From Brevipalpus yothersi (lineage: Eukaryota; Arthropoda; Arachnida; Trombidiformes; Tenuipalpidae), in the NCBI GenBank assembly GCA_003956705.1, contig QZCP01000545.1, positions 62,001 through 126,000 of the forward strand: DNA of 64,000 nucleotides, written 5' to 3'. A program made the translations under genes and the position numbers. Below are positions 1 through 12,606 of this stretch, one piece after another (the first letter of the stretch is position 1; every line of letters starts with the position of its first letter). A model generated the notes under the pieces. That model made no database searches. It saw only the letters and a list, made by a program, of their open reading frames with translations, and was not told where the DNA came from.

Positions 1-1192
1 TCTATCTTTCTCTCTCTCTCTCTCTCTTTTAAAGCTTGAGCCATTTTCACTTCATTCAACCGGATCCTCTCTTTCTCTATCTATCTATCCTCGAAATAGG
101 ATAGCAGGCTCGAGAATTCAAAATAGTTGAATATTTTATAAGTTTATGAAAAGTGAGCTATGAGAATTTAATAAGTGCTGATGAGATGATCAAATTTAGG
201 TAAATATGCAGGTTACAAGAGGCCATCATTCGTTCGAAAAAATTCTGAGGCATTCGGATAGTAGTTAGTAGAAGAAGATGATATACTCATCTTAACTCTT
301 GAAATTGTTCATCAATCCCGCCTCCTTTTCTCTCTCTCTCTCTATCTCCTACTCATACACTCATGTATATATACACACATCCACACAATCATCATTTTCA
401 TCATCATGACTTTGTTCATTCATCATAAAAATAATAATAATACCTGTAAAACACAAATTCACTCGTGACTTTTCTCTTTCCTATTTTTGCCCATTTCTTT
501 ATTTTGCTATCTCTATTCTCAACATACACACAACCCAGTTCGAAGTTCCTGTCTACTCTTTTTCGCTCTCAGATCACTGGCCGAGCGACCACACATTGGG
601 CTGTCAGTTCAATAAACCACCTCGAAATATCACTCTCTCTCTCTTTCACTAAATTCGGGGAAAAATTCTGTCTAAATGTATACCTAAACACATGCTGATT
701 TGTTTATGTTATGATTTACAGAATGTCGTACTTTGGGGAAAAGAGTGAAAAAAATTCGAGCGGAAAAAAACTTTTCGATACATGAGATTGCACATGTTTG
801 TTTACAGATATACATCAGTATCATATGAACTTTGTGAAAAAAATGCATGCAACTTACCAAATAATCCAGTAAATATATATTTATAAATGCGTGTATATAT
901 GTGTGTCAATAGCGACACTGTTTCGATCACAATCAAAGAGATGATATGAGATGCTGATGTTGATCACCCAAATCAATGAGTTGAAATGAAACTGTTACAC
1001 TTTATTGATAGAATCGCTGTCAAATGATTGTTCAAAAACATGGCTAAGCCTTATACTGATCAGAAGCAACGTCCAACGAAGAGCAACGTTCAAATGATGC
1101 GAATATCAAGATGCGTTCGGCCCAAGTTTAGCAAGCTCTCTCTCTCATCCCGCTCCTCGGCCTCAGGCCACTCTCTCTCTCTTTCTTTCTTT

Positions 1193-1194
<2 letters not shown>

Positions 1195-1229
<35 letters not shown>
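1195..1229. repeat. (TC)n microsatellite
   Basis: Uninterrupted TC dinucleotides for about 35 bases, just after a shorter interrupted CT tract (from about 1137). One of several long TC arrays in the window; others are at 1-30 and 3396-3437. Confidence 0.95.
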
Positions 1230-1231
<2 letters not shown>

Positions 1232-2878
1232 TTCTTTCTGTTGATTAACAAGCCGAGAGCGTACAACTGTTCAACTAACTTACTTAACGAAATGGCTTAG
1301 TTTAATGTATTGGGTAAACCGTTAAAGAGTTAAAATCCTTCAGTCCCTCCAATTCTGTGTTGGGATGGCTTCCAAAAAATCAGCTGCACGAAGTAAAAAT
1401 CTTTCTGTTAATGTGTAAGATGCTGTTGCTGCATCACTTGGGTGATGACTTGACCACCGAGCTGATCGAGGTATTAATAACGGTAGCTGGGTATGTAATA
1501 AGAATTGCAACTTTCTCAGGTCAGGCACATGCATTATTTCGGATTCATTGATTCATCCACCATCATCTCTCTTGTATGTGTGTGTGATTACTTGTGTTGA
1601 ATAACCAATATATCCTCCAGGTCAATCATGATCAATTTGTAATGCACGATTCGCTGGCGACTATTGAGGTTTGTCCACTAGTGATCTGTTTCACACTTAC
1701 ACCATGTTCTTTTTCTGTCTCTTAATATACATGTATACATGGACAAGTCAATAGTTTTTGGCGGGAAAATTACTTTCCATCATTTTGAATGGATGTGGAA
1801 CATTTTCACATTCAAATGCATGGCAAATTCCAGAATACTTTCTCAATACCGTGCTGAGAGAGAAAGGTATTTTCCGATTGAAAGATAATTGTAGGGTTGA
1901 TTGTTGATGGAAGGATGAACACAAGATTGGAACATTTTTGTTGACAGAGTGTTTGTATTTTCAATTACATCGCTCCTATTTTCACGAATCGATTGATCCA
2001 TTGTTGATCCTACACTTATCAGCAGCCCAAAATGTAGCTGATTGTCTGATTGATGGCTGATTAAAGAGGAATGATAGTGAGAACATCACCTCTTGCATCA
2101 TCATGGTGAGGATATTTTCCACTCTCAATTGATAAAAGTTTCAACATTTCGATTCAGTCGAGCTTGTCAATCGAAATCAAATCAATCGGCCTGGCCTGAG
2201 GTTGATCAGAAGCCTCAAAAAATTTTGAACTTGAGCCTTGAAGACTGTGAGGACCATTTTAGCAGCAACATCAAACAGAATCACACCCATCCGATGTCCA
2301 TTCGAATGTTTATTTCGAGAAAAAGAGATACAGAAAGAGAGAGAAAAGATCAGACATCACCTATCCAACCGTAAATGTAACACCTTCCTTTTAGTCAAAG
2401 GTAGGAGGTTATTGATACTCTCTCTCTCTCACACACACACACAGATTTGCCCAAGAATCGAAAATGGTTTGAAGATCCACAAAAATCGCTCCGAATTGAT
2501 AATGATGCTAAACTTATTAATTAACAGTTAATACACTTGCTCGCGGAGGCTTTCTAAAAATAATGGTCATAATCTACACAAAATGCAAGTGATTCAGCAA
2601 AAGTGGAGGAGAGGGAGAAAAAGAGATAGAGAAAACATGTTGGGGATGAGCTGGCCTGCATCAAGTGGGTCAACACAATCATGATGATAATTTTTCACAC
2701 ACATACATACACATACACACACAAGCTCATCTTCAGCTCAGGAAGCGAGATTTGTGAAAGAGAATGGAAGCGAATATAAGAGTGAATTAAGTGTAACATT
2801 CATGATGTAATCATCATCATTGATCTTGCCTCTCGAATTTCTATGCTTAAAGCGTCCACTCTTACAACCCATTCTGCT

Positions 2879-2917
2879 GGATGCTGCTAGCATCCAGCCA
2901 GCATCCAGCCAGCATCC
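2879..2917. repeat. Short tandem repeat, about 11-bp unit
   Basis: Three near-perfect tandem copies of a GCATCCAGCCA-type unit, followed by a pyrimidine-rich run of CTCATC-like words to about 2980. No coding role is apparent. Confidence 0.75.
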
Positions 2918-3394
2918 CCTCGCCTCCTCATCCTTCTCATTCTTCTCATCCTCCTCATCCTCATCATTCTCCTCTCACTTTCCATCTATCCGTATTTCTC
3001 TTCATACCGCTAGCTATTCAACTTCGATCGTCATCCAAAACTGACTGATGTCCATGAGATGATGACACAGAATTGAACGCACCAGAGGGCTGATCAGTCT
3101 AAATGGAGATTCGAAGAAACGATTATTCAAATTTAAATTCTTCTCTTCTTCTTTCTTTCTCTCTCTCCAAGTGACTTGATACTCTTACCGCAAGCATTGT
3201 GGACATGCGAACATGTTCTAATTGTCGCAAATTTTCAGGACATCCTTATAGTCATTTTTGATCATGAGAACCTCACCTCAGTTTATACAAGTGTATGTGT
3301 GTGTGTGTGTGTTCATCGAACTTAACTTTACATGATTCTATAATCAAATTATGCGATTAAATAAATCGTTCAATAATGACTTAATCGATTGATG

Positions 3395-3395
<1 letters not shown>

Positions 3396-3437
<42 letters not shown>
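3396..3437. repeat. (TC)n microsatellite
   Basis: About 21 uninterrupted TC units. A (GT)n tract lies about 85 bp upstream (3293-3311). Confidence 0.95.
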
Positions 3438-3441
<4 letters not shown>

Positions 3442-6253
3442 GATCCCTAATTGAGAAAAGGAAATAACGATTCTTGACCGCATATCGCTTCCTACAGATG
3501 ATTGAGTGCTGGTTACCATACATATCATCTGATGACGAAAATGATGAGTATGTGTAGAGAGATGAGGAAGAGAGAGAAATTTTGCAAAATTTCAATTCAA
3601 TTCAGTTTTGCACGATCACCGATCATAATTAGAATATTCACTCTCTTTCATGCCTTTCTCACATGCGATCTCTTTGATTACACTTTTTTTACACACACAT
3701 CGTGTATCTGGCAGCATGCTAATCATTCGTTTAACATTTTCTTGATATTTTTCTTGAATCATTTAATGCATGATACTTTTGCGGCTACTTTTATATAAGC
3801 TTATATTACAAGCACACACACATGGTTCCTATTATTACCCGTTTAATTTCAGCTAACAACACTCTTTTTTGTTCATGTTCCTGGATAATAATGTTAGATA
3901 TTGATCGCATATGAAATAGGATAGAATTTTTGTATTGTCAAGAAATGATGGTTGGCAAAAGAGGATCAGAATGATCAAAAACAGAATTCATCATACACAG
4001 AATAAGCTATTCCAGGACACGTCTTGACAAATGATTAACGAATTTTATCTACCGTTATTAATGGGCAATAGTTCAACGATATTGACATTCCTTGAAAATG
4101 CTTCAGGCCCATCCAAGCGACAGCATTATTTTCAGTATGACTATGTTCTATCGTTCTCATGTTAGTGTATATATATATTGTAGTGGGTTTTCGGAGAACA
4201 GATAACGTTGCGACCTGAAGGCTTGTCCATCTTCACGCTCTTCATTATCATTAAACCATCGTGGGTCCTCTTAATCACCACCTTCAGGCCTTCGTTGGCC
4301 CTCCGTTTTTCCCGCTTCTTGTGTGTATGTATGTGGACATATATATGTGAGTGTGTGTGTGTGTGTTTAGCAAAACGAGCTTGTATATATATGTTTGATC
4401 CATTCTGATTTGGGGAGAAAAAAACGTTCCATGATAAGACATATTAGAATCAAGATCATGGTGATAGGCCTTGATACTGATACTGATTCTAATAAGGATC
4501 ATTGAAAGTGATGTTTCAAATTTACCTCTTACTTAGACGCCTTATCTTTTTTTCGAAGAAGAGAAAAAAAATCTGAGCAAAGTTTCATCATGTTTTAGAA
4601 TTACACACACACACAAATTCGTTGTCCTCTACTATCAACTGATTCTGGAATGATCTGAAAAAGAAATAAGTCCAGAATAGTAACAACAAGCTCATCAAGC
4701 TCATCGTGGGTAGCTCATTGAGGAGCCAAATGAATCAAAAGTGAATGGAAAGCGGAAAATTTCCAAGTTTCATTCGAAATACAAGTGTGACACAATATAC
4801 AACATTTCTCGTGGGTCGAAAATCATCTAAAATTGTTGTATATTTATCAACAGGCTAATCGAGGCAACCTCTATACACCTGAGAATGACACTAAATAACT
4901 TTCTCAAGAGGCTTGAATGTCCATACAATGCTCGCTCTCAATATTCGAGATTTTCTTGATCTTTCTTGCACTTATTCAGCATACATACGCCTTACGATTA
5001 TAATATAAGAAGAAGAAAAGAAAATGCTTCTACTGACCAACAAAACAGTCTCTCGAAATAATCCATTTTGGGAAGCTGTCAGTCAGAAAATGGATCAGTT
5101 TTCTGAATTTAAATTTTTTGCTGTTGTTGTTGATGAAATATACACTTACACATGCCAAATGGTTAACTGTCAAAATATGAGATTGAGGATCTGATAGTCT
5201 TTGGAATGGTCATTCATTCATTGGAGTTGGGGCAAATTGCGGAGAATGAAAGAGTTAAATTGGAATAGGAAAGACTCTTTTTTCTTGGAATTGTTGAGTA
5301 ATTGCAAGTAATTCAGTTCTCTTTCTCTCTTCTCTTTATTTATTTTTGTTTCCTAAGGAGAGAGAAAAATTTTTCCGCTACAAAATGCATATTTAATTAG
5401 ACTTGATAGGTCCAAAAACTGGCCAAAGTGTCAGTGAGAGAGGGGGATGAAGGACATTTGCTGATGAATTAATGAGCAAGTGATAAGGTGGAAAATATTC
5501 CTGAATAATTCTTGAGTATGGATTGCTCATGTATCAGATCGGCCACCACCACAATCATGATGGACTATTTGTGCAGAAAAGAAGTCCTCAATTGGATCGA
5601 CCGAATATCATTGCTAATGTTGGACGAACATGTATGTATATATATGTGAGTGTGTGTTATGCACAAACATACACACCACATTAAGAACTGGATTTGAACA
5701 AGAAAAGTGGACAAGTGAGCAAAGATCCTGGACCTGCCCAAAAGTTGGTGATCAATTTGCTAATGAACATGATGGCCCGAAAAAAAGGATGACAGGACAC
5801 CTTTATGCATGAGACATGGGAATTGGTTAGATATGAAAACCATTCCATAAGATGGTGAAGAAGAAGAAAAAGAGTAAAAAAGACTCAAATTCCAAAAAAA
5901 GAAGTCAAAATAAATGGATCAATCATCTTTCCATATTAAAAAGATTAAGATTACAGTGTACAATATTGCCCAATATTTTTCCAATTGAAAGGCTTGAGTG
6001 TCCAATATAGCTAAGTGAGTCATCATATAAATGAATCTTAATGCTTTCTGATAATTCTGAATGGATCAAAAAGAAGAGAGAAAAAATTTAATGATTACTC
6101 AAGGATGTCCCCATCCCATCAGAACTCATTTCTGGTATCATTTCTATCCCGACTCTTAGCCTCATCTCACATGATCTGCAAACTATTTTCATCAATATTA
6201 CCATCCATCATACGTGACACTTTCATTTTTCCCTAGAACCCGTAAACCCAGAA

Positions 6254-6328
6254 ACTTGACGAAAATCTTACCATTCAAGATGGAAAGATTTTCGTCCGAA
6301 CGTAGCTGATGAAGAATTTCGTCAAGTT
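6254..6328. repeat. Nested inverted repeat (hairpin)
   Basis: GACGAAAATCTT at 6258-6269 is the exact reverse complement of AAGATTTTCGTC at 6285-6296 across a 15-base loop. The same left arm also pairs, imperfectly, with a further arm at 6311-6328. Two alternative stems therefore share one arm. No gene lies nearby. It may be a degraded transposon end or an unannotated structured RNA. Confidence 0.6.
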
Positions 6329-7648
6329 AGTTTTGAGTGAGTCAGAAAAAAAGTTCCAAGTCGTTTCATAAATTTTAAATTAAGAATTCACGATAATTAC
6401 TTTGTAGCATGTATGTATGCTTGTTATGTTATTAGCGGGTTTGAGGAGAAATGCATTTTCGACTCATTGAGTGTTCGAGAAGTGATCTTCCATCATCAAA
6501 ATAAGATCAATTTCGATCGCACGATCTCAAATGATTGGAAGTAACTCTTCATGTTGTCACTTGAAAATAAACATTAATTATTGAACATATTTTTACTTTT
6601 ATAAATCGGATGATGATTCAAAACTCATCCATATTTTGGTGATTGCCTCAACGCCCCAATGGGCTGGTCACTCTTGCAAGCTGATGAAATCCATTTATTA
6701 GTCTACTCAATCATTGTGGAACTCAAACGAGAATGATTACTTCTGGGTGATTCTGGCGATGATTAATATAGATTTGAAGAAATATAAATATATATACAGG
6801 AAATTGATGAAAAACCTATCCACCATAGAATTTAGTTTGTTAGACGCACGCCGACCTCAATCGTCATTCGGCTACAATAGTCTCATTATTATTAAGTCAT
6901 TCAGAAATTAGTAACAGGATTCAAAACCCAGAAACATTTTTAGCGCTCTTTTGATTAACTTTAATCAGCCTGCGAAAATTTCATTCATCTTGTTTGTTGA
7001 TGACGTATTTTTCTCACATTAGCATTAGTCAACAGGGGAAGCTCATGAGCTTCTCCAGATAATCATCATTTTTTAAGCTAAGCCAATCAGAGGCTGATGA
7101 GATTCGTTATCTGATCAGACCTGCTAGGCTGAATATGTGAAACAAATTAGCATGTCATTATCTTGAGGGTGTCAGTTTTCTTTCTTTTCAAATATCACTT
7201 GATTTTCAAATCTCAATTGCACTAGCCAATTAAAATTAAGATTAATCTCTTTCAGTTCTCCAGAATGAAACTAACGAATCACCCAGGACTGTTTCTAGTT
7301 GTGTAATTTTTTTGTTTTTAGGGCAGAACTTTAATGAAAATGAATCAAGGCAATTCATTCTCTTGGAGAAAATTCATCTGTGTGAAAGAAAGTGTAACGA
7401 TTAATCGCAAGATCCTCGTCAGACTAGATAAGAGGCTCCTCGGCCATCGATAATGATTTTTGCATCGCATTCCATGACCAGAGCTTTGCTAACTCTAACC
7501 GGTAAATTTGATGCTAAGAATGAATCAATTCACTCTGATTTTTACTCACCGATTTTATAAACGAAAAGCATTTAATGATTTATGATGCAGTTGATTTGAT
7601 GATGGGCTTTTTGAAACAAAATTCTACATAACAAATTGACCATGGTAA

Positions 7649-9010
7649 TCAGCCATTCTTAGCTGAAAGTTTACGGTTTTCTTTATTTCCTTTTGCATGG
7701 TTGGCTCGACCAACTAGGGTCTGACGATATTCTCGGATTGCCGAGTCCAAAAGTTGTCGACGCTTAGAATGAGTCTTAAGATAGTACTGTGATAAATAAA
7801 AAAGGAATCGAATTAGCTGAATTCAAAAAGCTAATTGAGAATTTTTCAGCTCGCCGGCTTGTCTTACCTCGACAACTACCAATGAGTTGCTAGCATCCAA
7901 ACTTGAAAATGCACGGTCTTTGACAGGATTGATTATGTAAAAAAGTTGCACTAACTCTGCCGCATCTTTTACCAATTCTCTTTTGATCATGTCAATTAGC
8001 AATCCATCTATCCTACTAACTCGTGTTAAATAAAAAGCAAGAGGTCCAAAGTGACGAGTCGAACGTAGTTCATCATACAGTTGATTCTCATCTATGTGAT
8101 CATAAGTCTTTCGTGTGGTCTCAATGTATCTAGGATCGTCAGGCTCAAATTGAATACACGCTCTATCCAAGATAAACTTGTAATCATGTCTATCTAAGAC
8201 TTTCTGAAATATGAAGAGAATTTGGAGAGTCAGTACAGTACTCAAAAATCTCAGTTGATGGATTACCTGAAGATTTTCTTCATCAAACATTTTTGGTACA
8301 AAATATGATCTCCCATTCACAGGAAAGTATGTTTGATTCATCCGATAGCGTTCATCCCAATTTGCTCTACGCAATGTTCCATCAGGATCTCTAACAACAA
8401 TAAGACGAGTCTGGAGAGAGAAAATTCATCATCATAATCAAGGAAAGAAGAGGGAAGCTTTCTTGAACCTACTCGATCAGTATAACCAGCTGAGATATCA
8501 GTAAAAATAAGTTTACAAAAATCGAAACCTTTCCATTCTGGAGCTCGCTCCAAGACCATTTCCTCATCTTCTCGAGGATCCATAACAGGAGGCATTTCCA
8601 AGGTTTTGGCCCCTTCAACCTCTGATCTTTTGCGAGTCTGATTGATAGATTGTAGAGAAAGCAAGGATAGTTGATTAATCCCATTGGGCAAGATGTCAAA
8701 CAATCATTATCAACCTTACCATTTCCAATTCTTCATCGGTCAAAAAAAGATACTTTGGTGATTTATACTCCTTAACAGGCTTTTGAGCAAACACTTTATT
8801 TATATCAAATCCAGTGATAGATTTCAATATTCTCTGAACTCTTGGATCAATAAATAATTCAGCTGTACTAAGTTCTTTTGGATTGTTCGAAGAATTGCTT
8901 ACACTCCGATTAAATGATATACTACATGAGGATGGTGATGTTAACATGGATATTCGTTGGGCTACATTTTTACACAAAAACAATCTCAACAGGCTTGTTG
9001 ACTTAGACAT
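7649..9010 (-). CDS. mRpS22: Mitochondrial small-subunit ribosomal protein mS22
   Basis: Component of the mitochondrial 28S ribosomal subunit, a metazoan-specific mS22 protein. Five exons on the minus strand: 9010-8720, 8637-8473, 8410-8267, 8203-7868 and 7786-7649. All introns are phase 0 with GT-AG ends, giving 357 residues, the usual family length. Recognised by the conserved block FIDPRVQRILKSITGFDINK near residues 48-67, then APEWKGFDFCKLIF, IVVRDPDGTLRRANWDERYR and the C-terminal basic helix YYLKTHSKRRQLLDSA. The N terminus (MSKSTSLLRLFLCKN) is basic and hydroxylated, as expected of a mitochondrial presequence. The start is the first in-frame ATG; the codon six places upstream is TTG. 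It is transcribed away from mRpS34, with about 900 bp between the two starts. Confidence 0.9.
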
Positions 9011-9259
9011 TATGTTTAATGGTACCAAATTGATTCATTTAACAATACCAATTTTCTATTAAATGGCACACACACACACACGAATTTGAATAATTTTCGG
9101 AATCGCTAAAGTCACAACATGAAATTCGACATCAGCGCCCCTATGATGTGACTTTAACCGATATACGTTAAAGTCACGTCATGAATTTCTAGATGACGCT
9201 GTAAACTCGATACTCATTTACGTTGAATGTAGCGCCACCTATATATTAGTCATACTATT

Positions 9260-9295
9260 TAGTATTTAGTATTAGTGCGCCAATACTAAATACTA
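9260..9295. repeat. Perfect 14-bp inverted repeat with 8-base loop
   Basis: TAGTATTTAGTATT (9260-9273) and AATACTAAATACTA (9282-9295) are exact reverse complements around AGTGCGCC. It lies inside the MITE-like element and could fold as a stable stem in DNA or RNA. Confidence 0.85.
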
Positions 9296-9323
9296 GTTTA
9301 AATAGGATAAGCTAGGACAGGAC

Positions 9324-9352
9324 AGGTTAGGTTAGGTTAGGTTGGGTTAGGT
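9324..9352 (+). repeat. Interstitial telomere-like (TTAGG)n tract
   Basis: Five consecutive AGGTT units plus a partial sixth, one with an A-to-G change. This is the arthropod telomeric repeat TTAGG in another register. The tract sits inside the MITE-like element, so it may have spread with it rather than mark an old chromosome end. Confidence 0.75.
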
Positions 9353-9926
9353 CTGGCGCGAAAACTGTTGACAGGTCAAATTTCATAAGAAAATAAGCTT
9401 TTCATTGTCTTAATTGATTTTTTTAATAATTTAACTAATTAGGCACCTTCTGGCACTATTTAGTCAATAATTGGCGCTACTTTCTATCTAGTACTATAAT
9501 AGAAAATGAAGTGACCTCTAGCGCATTTGGTGACTTTAGCGCTCGCTTACACCAGCTGTTAAAGTCACATCATAGGGGCGCTCGTGTCGTTTGGTGACAT
9601 TTGGTGACTTTATCCTCAGCCAATAATTTTTATCACACCAGAACAATCAAGTTGATTGAATCAACTCACATGTAAGCATGTTTTGTCGGTATAAACAAAC
9701 ACATTCCAGCAGACGGCGTGATTAAAATGATACAATATTCGAGCATGTTTTGTGATCGATTTGAAAACAAAACATTCAAAACTTAATTGTAATTAAGATT
9801 CATTGGTTGGATTGATTAAGATGGTGGTATAGTGTTAACTATCTACTTAGCAATGTGATGATGAGTTTGTGAATTATCAGCTTGTGGTTTTATCTTTGTG
9901 TTATACCTCTTTTCATCCTTGCCATC

Positions 9927-10556
9927 ATGGCAATCATTTACATTGGAAAACCAACAAAATTATGTGGCAAAACTGTTTTCGAAATTCTTGCCAATTTACG
10001 ACATTTCGGTAAAGGACGTATTTTGGAGCGAATATCAATGACCCAAAAGTATGGTAAAAAGTCATTTTATGTTGTAAAAGATCCTCGTCCACAAATGGAT
10101 AAAGAACTTGTGCATGGCTATCTGTATTGTGATTTCTACTATAAAGAACAGCGAGTTCCCGGTCTAACTGAACTTTTGACTCATCGTGTTGATTATCGAT
10201 TGATACCAAAACATCTTGAAGGAGAATATCTTGAGATCATTGAAAAAGCTCCTATTCTCGGTGAAGAGACACCCAAAAAAGTGTTACCTCGATACTATTC
10301 TTTGCCTCCAGTCATGGCTGAGGTTTTGAATCGGCGTAATTTCTCTCGGCCCCCATGTTTATACATCAAAGGATTGACCAAAGAAAGTTATGGATATGAT
10401 TCTGAAAGTCTTATCAAAAAAGAAATACCCTATGTATACAAGTTTAATCAATTGGAAGAATTATTGATGAGAGTAGCAGAAGAAGGTGAAAAAATTGAAC
10501 CACCACAGCCTAGAATCACTTTTGAACGTTTAATGACTAAAGAAAGTACACAATAA
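9927..10556 (+). CDS. mRpS34: Mitochondrial small-subunit ribosomal protein mS34
   Basis: Probable mS34, a structural protein of the mitochondrial small ribosomal subunit. Single exon of 209 residues. Recognised by YIGKPTKLCGKTVFEIL near the N terminus, a glycine-containing FGKGRI segment, DYRLIPKHLEGEYL in the middle (human mS34 has DWRLVPKH here) and the LPPVMAEVL block. The start is the first in-frame ATG; the longer open frame begins at TTG in a hydrophobic stretch that is probably untranslated, though an upstream exon cannot be excluded. The stop codon lies inside AATAAA, so the 3' UTR is probably very short. It is divergent from mRpS22 with a MITE-like element between them. Confidence 0.75.
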   Translation: MAIIYIGKPTKLCGKTVFEILANLRHFGKGRILERISMTQKYGKKSFYVVKDPRPQMDKELVHGYLYCDFYYKEQRVPGLTELLTHRVDYRLIPKHLEGEYLEIIEKAPILGEETPKKVLPRYYSLPPVMAEVLNRRNFSRPPCLYIKGLTKESYGYDSESLIKKEIPYVYKFNQLEELLMRVAEEGEKIEPPQPRITFERLMTKESTQ

Positions 10557-10557
10557 A
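10552..10557 (+). terminator. Poly(A) signal overlapping the mRpS34 stop codon
   Basis: The last codons read CAA TAA followed by A, so AATAAA contains the TAA stop. No other canonical signal is closer than the second copy further downstream (near 10758). Use of this one would leave a 3' UTR of only about 15-30 bases. Confidence 0.6.
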
Positions 10558-11016
10558 TCGCTTTTTTTTGCTCCAAAAATCATTTTAACCAAGCACCTCA
10601 GTCGTTTTCTCTTCTTCATCTTACCGTTAAATTGTTCGAATATTTCATTTGCTGCAGATCTTGCCTGAATATTAAGTGAATCGCATTTTCATTGAAAAAT
10701 TTTCAACCCAAAGTTTCCACTGAAAACTGTTCAAGCACGTGCATTGCGCAATTCATAATAAAATGCGCAATGAACATGTGTTTGTATTCACTTAAATTGT
10801 GAGTTGAGATGACAAAATCATCTTAATTACTGATTAACTGCATGTTGATTCAGTAGCGGTTCATTTTCAATTCGAAATTTTTCTTCTGTCCACATGTGTT
10901 TGAATCCTTGAAATGAGTGATCTATCTAGGTTAAGATATTTGCGTTGGTTAGCAGTTGTTTACTATCCATAGTTTATTCTTTGGGTTTCGTGTGTTGGTG
11001 AAACATACTCGAAACG
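10557..11016. other. Intergenic region with a small hairpin
   Basis: No gene seen. CATTGCGCA (10742-10750) and TGCGCAATG (10764-10772) form a perfect 9-bp stem across a 13-base AT-rich loop. The downstream part is the likely promoter of the gene starting at 11017. Confidence 0.5.
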
Positions 11017-11868
11017 ATGAGCTCTTGGACCAAAATTTTTCGTGAACGTGGCCGCATTTTGGCGAATAAAATCAAGTAAGCAATTAAGTTCTTCGATCCA
11101 TCGAGAAAGTTTGATCTTGACTCACTTTTGTCCTCTAGGGCTCCAGAGGGGGAAACTTGGCAAAATCCAATGGTTTCCTCTGCGTCAATTTCTCCAGAAT
11201 CTTTTGCTAGATTGCTGTTTCCGGCTCATCAAAGATTGATGCACTTCGATAAATTGGATCCCAAAATGTGGAATTTAGTGTATCGTAATCATTTTTCTAC
11301 CTTATCAACTTGGGGCACTGGATATTCAGCTCTTATTTGTTTTCTTGGTGGTTTCTACTATTGTTTTGAAAATCGAAATGTTCTACTTTCTTTTTTTCGA
11401 GAAGAAGATGTTGTAGAGGATGTTGAAACGTTTACAAGTAAAGATGGTTCAACCTTATCATTTAAAAATTCAAGATCTACTGGTCGAAGTACCTTCTTTA
11501 TCTCTGCCTTTGTCTGTGCAATTGGAGCATTGTTCTTCAGAACTCTCAGCAGGGTGGTTTCTCGTGGTTATTATTCACCTCAACGAGAAGAGTTCTTATT
11601 GCTCTGTCCTAATTATATAATGCCCTGGAAGCCACGAAGAATTGTTTGCAAGCCAGGAGATGCTTGTATCCATGGTCCTAAATCAGCTCTTGCCTTGGTT
11701 TCTCATAATCATAAGATCAACGGCAACAAGCTTTCAGTGGATGAAAAGTGTTTCTTCTCTACTGCCTACCATGATGTCCTTCTCGGCTATATTCCATCTA
11801 ATGTGGTGAAAAATCTGAAAGTAAATCCTGCAATTTGTTTTAGAGACATTATGAGCCCTCCTAGATGA
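11017..11868 (+). CDS. Two-transmembrane protein, possibly TMEM223/TMEM70-like
   Basis: Two exons (11017-11075 and 11139-11868) joined across a 63-bp intron (splits a Lys codon after base 2) give 262 residues. The N terminus is basic (MSSWTKIFRERGRILANKIK), as in a mitochondrial presequence. Two hydrophobic segments follow, around residues 75-95 (WGTGYSALICFLGGFYYCF) and 145-165 (STFFISAFVCAIGALFF). A C-terminal domain of about 100 residues contains paired cysteines. Two close membrane segments followed by a soluble tail match the TMEM70/TMEM186/TMEM223 group of mitochondrial assembly factors. The match is by architecture and a few residues, not strong sequence identity. Its neighbours are also mitochondrial genes. 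Confidence 0.55.
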
Positions 11869-12606
11869 ATTTTTTCACTCAAATATATGTATAAAATACC
11901 AAATAGATAAATTCTCATTGACTTCTCGCTTCTATCTTGAATGAGATGAGATTTCAATTTGACGAAAATTTCATGCATTATTAGTCTAAAGATCATGTAA
12001 ATTAAAATTTAGTCAAACACAAAGTTTTTCTACTCATCTACTATCTCTCAAGTGGATTATTTGGTTTGAAAAGCTCAATTTCCTCACCTCTCTTCACTAC
12101 TTTTCCTCTCTTTGAAGTGCAACATACATGTATCCATCACATGGTCAGCAGAGAAGCTCTCATGATCTCATTGCTGATCCCTCCTCCTGGAACACTAGCA
12201 TCAAGGTCCTCTCTCATTTCCATCATCAAACTTTTGCATACATCAGTTTTCCATTCAATTTCCATCAGATAAATTTTTCCAATCTCATGCATGGATACAA
12301 AATAGAAATCTGCCAAATTCCGCGCCACAAGATACATATACCGAACTTGCGCTACGAAGCTGTTGCATCACAAGTCTGTTGCCGTAAAGAAAAAGATGAA
12401 CAGATGAACAGATGAAGAGACATCGAGTTGTTATCATCATTTGGTCTCATATTACTTGACCTACTCTGTGAATTTATTCTTCACTTATCTTCACTCATCT
12501 TCAAAGTCTTCTGGTGATCTTAACTGGTTTTTCATTGTTTTTATTTCTGTTACTGTTATCTATAAAACCGTTACAAGCCTTTCCGAGCTTCCAAAGGGAA
12601 AAAACA
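11869..12606. other. Intergenic region
   Basis: No gene recognised. It contains the 3' end of the upstream gene and the promoter and 5' UTR of the carrier gene. The open frames on both strands have no protein-like features. Confidence 0.5.

Larger units (their letters stand above)
1..7648. other. 7.6-kb gene-free region rich in microsatellites
   Basis: No reading frame here has protein-like composition, a recognisable domain or convincing splice partners. The open frames are short, and several are just translated (TC)n. The stretch holds many dinucleotide tracts (TC, AC/GT, AT) and scattered ATCATC runs. It could be intergenic, a long intron, or regulatory DNA of a gene outside the window; the sequence does not decide. 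Confidence 0.6.
9105..9614. mobile_element. MITE-like element with long terminal inverted repeats
   Basis: A 24-bp sequence at 9135-9158 (starting GCGCCCCTATGATG) is repeated exactly as its reverse complement at 9558-9581. The similarity continues outward imperfectly to TAAAGTCAC at 9107-9115 and GTGACTTTA at 9604-9612. The roughly 500-bp interior has no coding capacity but holds further copies of the GTGACTTTA/TAAAGTCAC word, a near-perfect hairpin (9260-9295) and a TTAGG tract. This is typical of a non-autonomous DNA transposon. No clear target-site duplication could be identified, so superfamily and exact ends are open. Confidence 0.75.
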
